Positions 55,893-63,472 of a DNA stretch of 64,000 nt are shown piece by piece. The position numbers were made by a program, and so were the translations under genes. The notes under the pieces were generated by a model. The model did no database searches and was not told where the DNA came from. It saw only the letters and a program-made list of their open reading frames with translations. Every line of letters starts with the position of its first letter. Position 1 is the first letter of the stretch. The stretch covers positions 1,178,001-1,242,000 of the forward strand of contig NZ_CP194857.1 of NCBI RefSeq assembly GCF_051020515.1, given 5' to 3'. The DNA comes from CALKWS01 sp051020515 (GTDB taxonomy: Bacteria > Actinomycetota > Actinomycetes > Actinomycetales > Beutenbergiaceae).

Positions 55893-57437
55893 ATGAGCCG
55901 GGGCTCCGCAGCAGAAGCCGCGCTGGCCGGGGTGGCCGCGGGGGCGGTGACCCTCGGCATGGCGGAGATCGGCGCTGCCCTGCTCACCCGCACCGGCGGC
56001 GCCGGGGCCACCCCGTCACCGCTGCTGGCAGTGGCCGACACGACCGTCGATTACTCGCCGGCGTGGCTGCGCGACATCGCCATCGCCACCTTCGGCGCCG
56101 CGGACAAGACCGTGCTGCTGGTCGGGATGGGCGTGATGCTGGCCGTGGTCTGCGCCGGCATCGGGCGTCTTGCGGCCAGCCGGATGACGACGGCGATGCT
56201 CACCTTCGTGGTGGTGGGTGCGGTGGGGACGACGGCGGTGCTCACCCGTCCTGGGGCGCAGGTGGGCGACGTCGTACCCACCGCGGTCGCCGTCGTCGTC
56301 GGCCTGTTCGTGATGAACGGGCTCAGCCGGCCGCGCCCGCAACGGCAGGCCGGGGTGGAGCAGCCGGCCACGAGCACCGACCGGCGTTCGGTGCTGGTCT
56401 GGGGCGCCTCGCTGACGGTACTGGGGACGCTGGGTATCGTGGCCGGCCGGGCGCTGCAGGGCGCCGGTCAGGTGGTGCGCGCCGCACGGGAGATGTTCAC
56501 CGTGCCGGCCGTGGCCGAGCCGGTGGTGATTCCGGCACAGGTCGATCCGGGTGTGGAGGGACTCTCGCCCTGGCGAACCCCGAACGACGCCTTCTACCGG
56601 ATCGATACCGCGCTAGCGGTGCCGCAGGTGGACCCGGGCACGTGGCGGCTGCGGGTGCACGGCCTGGTGGAACGGGAGGTGGAGATCGACTTCGATCACT
56701 TACTGGCCCAGGAGATGGTGGAGGCGGCCGTGACACTGACGTGCGTGTCTAACCCGGTCGGTGGGGACCTGGTCGGTAACGCGGTATGGACCGGGTGGCC
56801 GGTGCGCGAGCTCCTCGCCCGGGCCGAGCCGGACCCGGATGCGGACGTGGTGCTGTCCACCAGCGCCGACGGGTGGAGCGCCGGCACTCCGCTGAACGTC
56901 CTCACCGACGAGCGCAACGCCCTGCTGGCGGTGGCGATGAACGGGCGGCCGCTGCCGGCCCAGCACGGATTCCCGGTGCGGCTGGTGGTGCCCGGGCTGT
57001 ACGGGTACGTGTCGGCAACCAAGTGGGTGACAGATCTGAAGGTCACCCGGTTCGCCGACGACGAGGGGTACTGGAGCCCGCGAGGTTGGTCCGAGCGCGG
57101 GCCGATCAAGACCGCATCGCGCATCGACGTCCCGGCCGGCGAGCGCGTGCAGGCCGGGGCGACGGTGATCGCCGGGGTGGCCTGGGCCCAGCACCGCGGC
57201 ATCAGCGCAGTCGAGGTCCGGATCGACAACGAGCCTTGGCAGCAGGCCACCCTGGCCGCCGAGCCCAGCGTGGATGCCTGGCGGATGTGGCACCTGGACT
57301 GGGAGGCCACACCCGGTGAGCACGTGATCGTCGTACGCGCCACCGACGGCAGCGGGGCCACCCAGACCGAACGCGCCATGCCACCGGTGCCCGACGGCGC
57401 CAGCGGGTGGCACTCGGTGCAGGTCGAGGTCATATAA
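55893..57437 (+). CDS. Membrane-anchored molybdopterin-dependent oxidoreductase (sulfite-oxidase family)
   Basis: The N-terminal 200 residues have four to five helices and a proline-rich link. The oxidoreductase domain starts near 220 with PWRTPNDAFYRIDTAL; the molybdenum-binding cysteine is in TLTCVSNPVGGDLVGNAVWT (about residue 283), followed by GTPLNVLTDERNAL and LYGYVSATKWVTDLKVTRF. A C-terminal Mo-co dimerisation domain (VEVRIDNEPWQQA) ends the 514-residue protein. It resembles YedY/MsrP-like and plant-type sulfite oxidases; electron donor and substrate unknown. A MobA-like gene lies 3.5 kb downstream. ATG 55893 follows an in-frame GTG at 55890; either could start. Confidence 0.88.
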   Translation: MSRGSAAEAALAGVAAGAVTLGMAEIGAALLTRTGGAGATPSPLLAVADTTVDYSPAWLRDIAIATFGAADKTVLLVGMGVMLAVVCAGIGRLAASRMTTAMLTFVVVGAVGTTAVLTRPGAQVGDVVPTAVAVVVGLFVMNGLSRPRPQRQAGVEQPATSTDRRSVLVWGASLTVLGTLGIVAGRALQGAGQVVRAAREMFTVPAVAEPVVIPAQVDPGVEGLSPWRTPNDAFYRIDTALAVPQVDPGTWRLRVHGLVEREVEIDFDHLLAQEMVEAAVTLTCVSNPVGGDLVGNAVWTGWPVRELLARAEPDPDADVVLSTSADGWSAGTPLNVLTDERNALLAVAMNGRPLPAQHGFPVRLVVPGLYGYVSATKWVTDLKVTRFADDEGYWSPRGWSERGPIKTASRIDVPAGERVQAGATVIAGVAWAQHRGISAVEVRIDNEPWQQATLAAEPSVDAWRMWHLDWEATPGEHVIVVRATDGSGATQTERAMPPVPDGASGWHSVQVEVI

Positions 57438-57623
57438 CTGCGCCAAAGCAGCGGCTGGATTACCGCCGGGCGCACGTGGCCACGCAAGAGCAGGTGCGTG
57501 CCGTCGTCCTGGTCTTCCTCCCGCTCGGCCGCCCGCAGCCAACGGGCGCGCGCAACGAGCCGCTGCCATCATCACCCCCATGGATCGACCCCGCACCACA
57601 CCACATCCCCTCTCCCGGGCCTC

Positions 57624-58034
57624 ATGAACACCTGCGCCTTCTGCCGCATCGCCGACCACACCGAGCCGGCGAACCTGGTGCTGGACACCGAGGACGCGTT
57701 GGCCTTCCTGGACATCCACCCGCTGTTCAAGGGCCACGTGCTGGTGATCCCGCGCGAGCACCACGTGACGTTGCCGGACCTGCCCCCGGCGCAGGTGGGA
57801 CCGTTCTTCGCCGCGGTGCAGCGCGTGTCCGCCGCGCTGCCCGAGGCGCTAGGGGCACATGGGACGTTCGTGGCGATGAACAACGTCGTCAGCCAGAGTG
57901 TGGCCCACCTGCACTCCCACGTGATCCCGCGCCGCCGTAAGGACGGCCTGCGCGGGTTCTTCTGGCCCCGCCAGCGCTACGACGACGACGAGGCCACCGA
58001 GTACGCCAAGCGGATCCGGTCGGCGCTCGGTTGA
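57624..58034 (+). CDS. HIT-family nucleotide hydrolase/transferase
   Basis: 136 residues. It begins MNTCAFCRIADHTEPANLVL and has AFLDIHPLFKGHVLVIPREH and the histidine triad SVAHLHSHVIPRR. HIT enzymes hydrolyse or transfer nucleoside phosphoramidates or dinucleoside phosphates. The final third (FFWPRQRYDDDEATEYAKRI) is typical for bacterial HIT proteins near diadenosine-polyphosphate hydrolases. ATG 57624 is chosen at the domain edge; an upstream in-frame reading adds 42 unlike residues. Confidence 0.9.
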   Translation: MNTCAFCRIADHTEPANLVLDTEDALAFLDIHPLFKGHVLVIPREHHVTLPDLPPAQVGPFFAAVQRVSAALPEALGAHGTFVAMNNVVSQSVAHLHSHVIPRRRKDGLRGFFWPRQRYDDDEATEYAKRIRSALG

Positions 58035-58118
58035 AGGCTGCGGTTGAAGCCTGCGGTTGAGGCCGACGTCGGCGCCGGGCCCACATGCGGTGCGGACCGA
58101 GCACGGCCACAATGAACC

Positions 58119-58331
58119 ATGAGCGATCACACGTACCGAGTAACCGAGATCGTCGGCTCCTCCCCCGAAGGTGTCGACCCCGCGATTCGTAACGGCCTGG
58201 CCCGGGCGAGCAAGACGTTGCGCAACCTCGACTGGTTCGAGGTCACCCAGATCCGCGGCCACGTCGAGGACGGCCAGATCGGGCACTTCCAGGTCGGCCT
58301 GAAGGTCGGCTTCCGTCTCGACGACGAGTAA
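58119..58331 (+). CDS. Dodecin, flavin-binding protein
   Basis: A 70-residue dodecin that assembles into a hollow dodecamer storing flavins. Landmarks: MSDHTYRVTEIVGSSPEGV, ASKTLRNLDWFEVTQIRGHV (the Trp that stacks on flavin) and HFQVGLKVGFRLDD. Start has no strong Shine-Dalgarno (leaderless likely). Followed by a GC hairpin at 58358-58379. Confidence 0.93.
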   Translation: MSDHTYRVTEIVGSSPEGVDPAIRNGLARASKTLRNLDWFEVTQIRGHVEDGQIGHFQVGLKVGFRLDDE

Positions 58332-58357
58332 ACCCACCACGATCCCGCAGGCACACG

Positions 58358-58379
58358 GTGCCCGGAGGAGCCTGGGCAC
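58358..58379. terminator. Possible bidirectional terminator hairpin
   Basis: GTGCCC (58358-58363) pairs with GGGCAC (58374-58379), with further pairing inside. It lies between the convergent dodecin and soxR genes. No T-tract, as usual in this GC range. Confidence 0.35.
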
Positions 58380-58406
58380 AGGTGCGGGCGCCCGGCCTCC
58401 CGCCCC

Positions 58407-58865
58407 TCACTCTTCTAGCAACCGCCTCGGCCCCGGCCCGCGACGGCCGTAGACGTCCTCGGGGTTCGCTAGCCCGCACCGGTCGATGGACAGGCACCCG
58501 CACCCGACGCAGTCGGTGAAGTCATCGCGCAACTGCTGCAGGTGGTGGATGCGCTCGTCCAACTCCGTTCGCCAGCGCCCCGAGAGCCGCTGCCAGTCCG
58601 CTCGCGTGGGTGTCCGCCCGGCGGGCAGTTCGTCGAGGGCCTCCCGCACCTGCGCCAACGGAACGCCCACCCGGTGGGCGATGCGGATCAGCGCCACCCG
58701 GCGCAGGGTGTCGCGCCGGTACCGGCGCTGGTTGCCCGCGGTCCGAGTGCTGGTGATCAGGCCCTTGCGTTCGTAGAAGTGCAGCGCTGAGGCCGCCGCG
58801 CCACTGCGGGCGGCCAACTCCCCGATGCTGAGTTCGTTGTGGTTCCACGCGGGCGCTGTGGTCAT
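58407..58865 (-). CDS. soxR: SoxR, redox-sensing MerR-family regulator with [2Fe-2S] site
   Basis: 152 residues. N-terminal MerR HTH: LSIGELAARSGAAASALHFY, then ERKGLITSTRTAGNQRRYRR. The iron-sulfur ligands CVGCGCLSIDRC fit the exact SoxR spacing CX2CXCX5C. A coiled dimerisation helix lies between. In actinomycetes SoxR senses redox-active compounds and activates a small set of genes, often an ABC transporter or oxidoreductase; here the divergent gene is an ABC exporter and an 18-bp palindrome lies between them. Confidence 0.95.
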   Translation of the reverse strand: MTTAPAWNHNELSIGELAARSGAAASALHFYERKGLITSTRTAGNQRRYRRDTLRRVALIRIAHRVGVPLAQVREALDELPAGRTPTRADWQRLSGRWRTELDERIHHLQQLRDDFTDCVGCGCLSIDRCGLANPEDVYGRRGPGPRRLLEE

Positions 58866-58887
58866 GATCGCTCCAGAATCCCGTTGA

Positions 58888-58905
58888 CCTCAACCATGGT
58901 TGAGG
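58888..58905. promoter_or_regulatory. SoxR box, perfect 18-bp palindrome between -35 and -10 of the ABC gene
   Basis: CCTCAACCATGGTTGAGG is fully palindromic and matches the SoxR binding consensus. It overlaps a plausible plus-strand promoter: TTGACC at 58884-58889 and TACACA at 58907-58912 with a 17-bp spacer that holds the box. MerR-type activators bind in such spacers. It can serve both soxR and the transporter. Confidence 0.8.
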
Positions 58906-59009
58906 GTACACAGTAGTGGCTTCTGCGCCGCTGGGGACCGCCCAGCGGCGCAACCCCACCTGCGCCCGCACGATCCCTCCGCACTATCCCGACCCCAGGG
59001 GAGCACCCC

Positions 59010-60897
59010 ATGAGCATGGAGTCCACCGCGTGGCACTCGATGTACACCGCCATGCACGCCCAGAACGACCGACGGCCATTCTCCCGCGCCACCCTGGCCC
59101 GGATCGCCGCATTCGCCGTCCCGCACCGGCGCCGGATCGTCTGGTTCACCCTGGTCAGCGTCCTGACCGCCGCCATGGCCGTGGCCACACCCCTGCTGGC
59201 GGGGCGCGTCATCGACGCGATCACCCACAACGCCGAGGTGCGCGTCGTCGTCATCCTCGCCGCCGCACTGATCGGGCTCATCGCGCTCGCCGAGGCCGGG
59301 TTCGGCCTGGTACAGCGCTGGCTGTCGGCCAACATCGGCGAAGGCCTGATCCTGGACCTGCGCACCACGGTCTACGACCACGTGCAGACGATGCCGGTGG
59401 CGTTCTTCAGCCGCACCCGCACCGGCGCGCTGGTGAGCCGGCTGAACAACGACGTGATCGGCGCCCAACGCGCGTTCTCCGACACCCTCTCCGGGGTGGT
59501 CAGCAACGTCGTCACCCTCGTGCTGGCGCTGATCGCGATGGTCTCACTGTCCTGGCAGATCACCGTGATGACGTTGCTGCTGTTGCCGGTGTTCGTGCTC
59601 CCGGCCCGGCGGATGGGTGCGCGGCTGGCCCGGCTGCGCCGCGAGGCCGCCAACCACAACTCGACCATGAGCACCCAGATGACCGAGCGTTTCTCCGCCG
59701 CCGGCGCCACCCTGATCAAACTGTTCGGGCGCCCGGACCGCGAGTCGGTCGAGTTCGCCTCCCGGGCCGCCCGGGTCCGTGACATCGGCGTGCGCTCGGC
59801 GATGGTCCAGGAGGTCTTCTTCATCGCCCTGACCCTGGTCTCGGCCCTGGCGCTGGCGCTGGTCTACGGGCTGGGCGGGTTCTTCGCCCTGGACGGGGAG
59901 TTGGAGGCCGGCGCAGTGGTGGCCCTGGCGCTGTTGCTGACCCGGCTGTACGCGCCGCTGACGGCCCTGGCCAACACCCGGGTGGAGGTGATGAACGCGA
60001 TGGTCAGTTTCGAGCGGGTCTTCGAGGTGCTCGACCTGCGCCCCCTCATCAGGCAGAAGCCCGACGCCGTGGCGCTGCCGGATGGGCCGTTGTCGGTCGA
60101 GTTCGACGATGTCTCCTTCGCCTACCCCTCGGCCGAGCAGGTCTCCCTCGCCTCCCTGGAGGAGGTCGCCACCCTGGACCCGCGGGCCGGCGCCACGGTG
60201 CTGCACCAGGTGAACCTGCGGGCCGAGCCCGGGCAGACCGTGGCGCTGGTGGGCTCCACCGCGCGCGGGAAAGTCCACCATCGCCTCCCTCATCCCGCGG
60301 CTGTTCGACGTCGACTCCGGCGCCGTGCGCATCGGCGGGCTGGACGTGCGCGATGCCACCACCGACTCCCTGCGCGATGCCATCGGGATGGTCACCCAGG
60401 ACGGGCACCTGTTCCACGACACCGTGCGGGCCAACGTCGCGCTGGCCCGGCCGGAGACGTCCGACGACGACGTCTGGGCCGTGCTGCACCGGGCGCGGCT
60501 GGGTGAGCTGGTCGCCTCGCTGCCCGACGGCCTGGACACCGTGGTCGGTGAGCGCGGGTACCGCCTCTCCGGCGGGGAGCGCCAGCGGCTGACGATCGCG
60601 CGGATGCTGCTCGCCCAGCCGCGGGTGGTGATCCTGGACGAGGCCACGGCCCACCTGGACTCCACCTCCGAGGCGGCCGTGCAGGCCGCGCTCACCGAGG
60701 CCCTGGCCGGGCGCACCGCCATCGTGATCGCGCACCGCCTGTCCACCATCCAGGCGGCGGACACGATCCTGGTGGTCGAGGACGGGCGGATCGTGGAGTC
60801 CGGGGGCAACGCCGCGCTGCTCGCCGCCGAGGGCCGGTACGCCGAGTTGTACCGCACGCAGTTCTCCCGGGGCGAGGAAGTACCGGCGGCACTCTGA
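59010..60897 (+). CDS. ABC exporter with fused membrane and ATPase domains (frame break in Walker A near 60265)
   Basis: Probable multidrug exporter half, about 629 residues when joined. Six helices in the first 330 residues (FTLVSVLTAAMAVATPLLA and others), with FFSRTRTGALVSRLNND as coupling region. The ATPase begins VEFDDVSFAYPSAE and LRAEPGQTVALVGST; the Walker A then breaks because of one extra C in the GCGCGC near 60262-60267. The next frame supplies IASLIPRLFDVDSGAVRIGG, LSGGERQRLTIARMLL, VVILDEATAHLDS and an H-loop VIAHRLSTI. GGGGAG precedes ATG 59010. Likely SoxR-controlled. Confidence 0.87.
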
Positions 60898-60954
60898 GCG
60901 GGCAGGCACCGGCCGTACCCATGAGCCGTGAGCCGGCATCGATACGCTGGCTCG

Positions 60955-61569
60955 ATGGCGAACGTGGCGGGCATCCTGCTGGCGGCCGGGGCCGGGCGGC
61001 GGATGGGCCGGCCGAAGGCGCTGATGCGCGCGGTCGATGGCACGCCTTGGCTCACCGCCGCCGGCCGGGCACTGCACGACGGCGGCTGCTCGCCCGTCGT
61101 CGTCGTCCTCGGTGCCGCTGCAGAAGAGGCGCGGGCGTTGCTGAACGGCCTGGACGTGCAGGCACTCGAGGCCGGCGACTGGGCGACCGGCATGGGCGCC
61201 TCCTTGCGCACCGGCCTGGCGTCGCTGGCCGAGGGGGTCGGGCGCCCCGACCGGGATGGGGATGGCGATGATCCGGCGCTGACCACCCCAGACGCGGCGC
61301 GGATCCACCTGGTGGACCTGCCCGACGTGGGGCCCGACGTCGTCGCGCGGGTGGTCGACCGCGCCGCGCCCGACGTGCTGGCCCGCGCGGACTACGGCCA
61401 CGGCCCGGCACATCCGGTGCTCATCGGCCGCGAGCACTGGCCTGGGGTGATCGCGAGCGCCCAGGGAGACCGTGGCGCCCGGGACTACCTCCGGGGCCGC
61501 GACGTGCTCGCCGTGGACTGCTCGGACCTGGCCACCGGCCGCGACATCGACACCCCCGCGGACCTGTAA
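60955..61569 (+). CDS. MobA/MocA-like nucleotidyltransferase
   Basis: 204 residues of the NTP-transferase fold. The nucleotide loop GILLAAGAGRRMGRPKAL lies at the N-terminus; VDLPDVGPDVVARVVDRAAP (Asp of the DxPxV motif) and GRDIDTPADL close it. Such proteins add GMP, CMP or AMP to molybdopterin, or activate sugars; a link to the molybdopterin enzyme at 55893 is possible but unproven. ATG 60955 is chosen at the domain start. The 3' end is followed by structured repeats. Confidence 0.85.
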   Translation: MANVAGILLAAGAGRRMGRPKALMRAVDGTPWLTAAGRALHDGGCSPVVVVLGAAAEEARALLNGLDVQALEAGDWATGMGASLRTGLASLAEGVGRPDRDGDGDDPALTTPDAARIHLVDLPDVGPDVVARVVDRAAPDVLARADYGHGPAHPVLIGREHWPGVIASAQGDRGARDYLRGRDVLAVDCSDLATGRDIDTPADL

Positions 61570-61645
61570 CCCGCGCGGCGCCCCGCGCCACCACCCCGCA
61601 CCACCCCCTCGCGCCGCCACACGCCGTCCGCCACCCGCCACCACA

Positions 61646-61729
61646 CGCCGCAACCGTCCAATTGGATAGTTCCGGCGACCCCATCGCATCCCCACTCGCT
61701 GCAACCATCCAATTGGATAGTTCCAGCGA
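61646..61729. repeat. Two copies of an imperfect palindromic extragenic repeat (TCCAATTGGA core)
   Basis: Copy 1 is 61646-61677 and copy 2 is 61696-61729, start-to-start 51 bases for the shared block. Each has the core TCCAATTGGA flanked by AAC/GTT and CGCCG/CGGCG (copy 1) or CGCTG/CAGCG (copy 2). The C-G pair at 61649/61674 is T-A at 61700/61725, a compensating change that keeps the hairpin. A third relative sits at 63062-63095, beyond the IS. Confidence 0.7.
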
Positions 61730-61826
61730 ATCCGCCGCACCACCTGACCTGGGGTTGACCCCGGTTTCCGGTCACTGACCAGGCGGGTTCCGCGTGTTCG
61801 CGGGCCTGTCGGGGAGGATGTCCGTG

Positions 61827-62141
61827 ATGAGCACGAGCAAGAAGAGGAAGTCGTATACGCCGGAGTATCGGCGTGAGGCCGCGCGTCTGGTGATCGATAC
61901 GGATCGGACGATCGCCGCGGTCGCGCGGGAGATCGGTGTCGGCGAGCAGCTGCTGGGCCGGTGGGTGCAGCAGGAGCGCGCTCGCGGTGGCAGACCCGAG
62001 GCGTCACTGGATGTGGACGAGCGTGCTGAGTTGGAGCGGCTGCGTCGCGAGAACCAGGATTTGCGGATGGACAACGAGTTCCTGGGAAAAGCGGCGGCCT
62101 TCTTCGCGTCGAAGCAGAACCCGAGGAGCGGTTCGCGGTGA
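61827..62141 (+). CDS. IS3-family transposase OrfA (HTH)
   Basis: About 104 residues. The N-terminal HTH_Tnp_1 region reads YTPEYRREAARLVIDTDRTI and AAVAREIGVGEQLLGRWVQQ, followed by a leucine-rich segment RAELERLRRENQDLRMDNEF. GGGGAGG lies nine bases before ATG 61827; earlier in-frame ATGs have poorer sites. The stop overlaps the orfB GTG (GTGA), and the -1 frame stays open across the end, allowing an OrfAB fusion by frameshifting. Confidence 0.88.
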   Translation: MSTSKKRKSYTPEYRREAARLVIDTDRTIAAVAREIGVGEQLLGRWVQQERARGGRPEASLDVDERAELERLRRENQDLRMDNEFLGKAAAFFASKQNPRSGSR

Positions 62142-63022
62142 TCGAAGCGGAGAAGGCCGACCCGGACAGCACGATGACTGTCACACGGATGTGTCGGCTG
62201 CTGGGGGTGGATCGTCGCCGGTTCTACCAGTGGCGGACTCGGATAGTTGCCGGACCGACTCCTCGACAGCAGCGAGCGGCGGATCTGACCGCGCAGATCC
62301 GTGCGTTCCACGCCGCTTCCGACGGCACCTATGGGGCACCACGAATCCATGCTGATCTGCAGGACGCCGGAGTGGCCGTGTCGCGCAAGACGGTCGCGAA
62401 ACTCATGCGGGTCGACGGGATCAGCGGGATCAGCCCGCGGACCTGGCACCCCGCAACCACGGCGCAGGGACCAGATCCGTTCCCCGTCCCCGATCTCGTC
62501 GAACGGCAATTCGACCAGGGTGACCGGGACCGCGCGTGGTTCTCCGACATCACGTATCTGCACACCGGTGAAGGATGGGCATACCTGTGTGCCGTCCGCG
62601 ACGGGAACACCCGCCGGGTGCTCGGACGCACCGTCGGTGACAGCTTGCACGCCGACCTCGTCGAGGACGCACTACGCCAGGCCGTCGCACTGCGCGGCGA
62701 TCTGCCCCGCCAGGTGATCTTCCACGCCGATCGGGGTACCCAATACACCAGCGCGCAACTCGCGAACGCTGCTGTCGAGCTGGGGCTGCTCAGGTCGATG
62801 GGACGCACCGGAGTGTGCTGGGACAACGCCGCCGCGGAATCGTTCTGGTCCACGTTCAAGAACGAGTACTACTACCGGCACACGTTCGCCACGATCGATG
62901 CCGCCCGCCGCGGCACCTACACCTGGATCGACGGCTGGTACAACGCGCGCCGCCGCCACTCCGCCATCGGCTACATCAGCCCGCTAGAGTACGAACGCCG
63001 CCAACTCGCGCTGGCAGCCTGA
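62138..63022 (+). CDS. IS3-family transposase OrfB (DDE integrase core)
   Basis: 294 residues. The DDE triad is visible: DRAWFSDITYLHTGEG (Asp), VIFHADRGTQYTSAQL (Asp) and VCWDNAAAESFWSTFKNEYY (Glu). The N-terminus TRMCRLLGVDRRRFYQW is the HTH_21 region. GTG 62138 overlaps the OrfA stop. In the -1 frame upstream the residues before it (PEERFAVIEAEKADP) fit a continuous OrfAB. Complete, with no stop codons. Confidence 0.92.
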   Translation: MIEAEKADPDSTMTVTRMCRLLGVDRRRFYQWRTRIVAGPTPRQQRAADLTAQIRAFHAASDGTYGAPRIHADLQDAGVAVSRKTVAKLMRVDGISGISPRTWHPATTAQGPDPFPVPDLVERQFDQGDRDRAWFSDITYLHTGEGWAYLCAVRDGNTRRVLGRTVGDSLHADLVEDALRQAVALRGDLPRQVIFHADRGTQYTSAQLANAAVELGLLRSMGRTGVCWDNAAAESFWSTFKNEYYYRHTFATIDAARRGTYTWIDGWYNARRRHSAIGYISPLEYERRQLALAA

Positions 63023-63061
63023 CCAACCAACCACCTGACCGGGAATCGGGGTCAGCCTCAA

Positions 63062-63095
63062 CCCGCCGCAACCATCATTGGGCGGTTGCGGCGGG
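63062..63095. terminator. Strong 12-bp hairpin, third member of the extragenic repeat group or terminator
   Basis: CCCGCCGCAACC (63062-63073) pairs perfectly with GGTTGCGGCGGG (63084-63095) over ten bases. The left arm shares CGCCGCAACC with repeat copy 1. It follows the IS directly, so before insertion it was close to the other two repeats. A role as transcription terminator for the sulP-side operon is possible. Confidence 0.45.
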
Positions 63096-63183
63096 GTGAT
63101 GTAGCGGCGCGGCTGGCGCGACGGGGTGGCGCGGCGCGACGGGGTGGTGCGGCGCGTGGCGGTGCGGCGGGCGAGCCGCCGGC

Positions 63184-63459
63184 TCAGGCGGTCGGCTTCG
63201 GCGGGCGGTACCCGGTCGGCTCCTCGCCCATGTCCACGATCGCGGCCACCGGGCCGCCGCCGTCGGGCCCTTGGTAGGCAGCCGAGACGGACACGAACAC
63301 CGCTGGATCACCGGTCACCGAGGCGGTCACCCCACCCACGGCGGCCTTGATCTGGCGGTGCCAGTCCACGTCGGAGTCATCCATCATGGCGTTGCGGCGC
63401 CCGCGGACCTGCCCGTCGCCGGAGGTCTCGCACTTGGGGAACACGTTCACCAGGCGCAC
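63184..63459 (-). CDS. Small protein of unknown function downstream of sulP-like gene
   Basis: 91 residues when started at GTG 63459; I do not recognise the family. Visible blocks are RLVNVFPKCETSGDGQVRGR, AMMDDSDVDWHRQIKAAVGG and AVFVSVSAAYQGPDGGGP. No signal peptide or helix. Start is unsure: the ATG at 63470 is near but in another frame. It follows the SulP stop (63473) by 13 nt on the same strand, so co-transcription is likely. Confidence 0.55.
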   Translation of the reverse strand: MRLVNVFPKCETSGDGQVRGRRNAMMDDSDVDWHRQIKAAVGGVTASVTGDPAVFVSVSAAYQGPDGGGPVAAIVDMGEEPTGYRPPKPTA

Positions 63460-63472
63460 GTCGATGTCATCG

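Larger units (their letters stand above)
61750..63060 (+). mobile_element. IS3-family insertion sequence, 1311 bp
   Basis: Ends are 25-bp imperfect inverted repeats (61750-61774 and 63036-63060, 21 of 25 positions matching) starting TG and ending CA. The flanks are both ACC (61747-61749 and 63061-63063), a 3-bp target duplication. Inside are two overlapping transposase frames (orfA, orfB) with orfB in the -1 frame. The element is complete and both frames are intact, so it may be active. Confidence 0.9.

Noticed and set aside
60240..60340. ABC exporter split into two separate genes (membrane part and ATPase part)
   Set aside because: The break falls inside Walker A, and both frames are needed for one nucleotide-binding domain, so these are not two natural polypeptides.
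61646..61729. CRISPR array from two similar repeats
   Set aside because: Only two copies of 29-34 bp with a 22-bp gap, the repeat itself being a near-complete palindrome; no cas genes and no further units.
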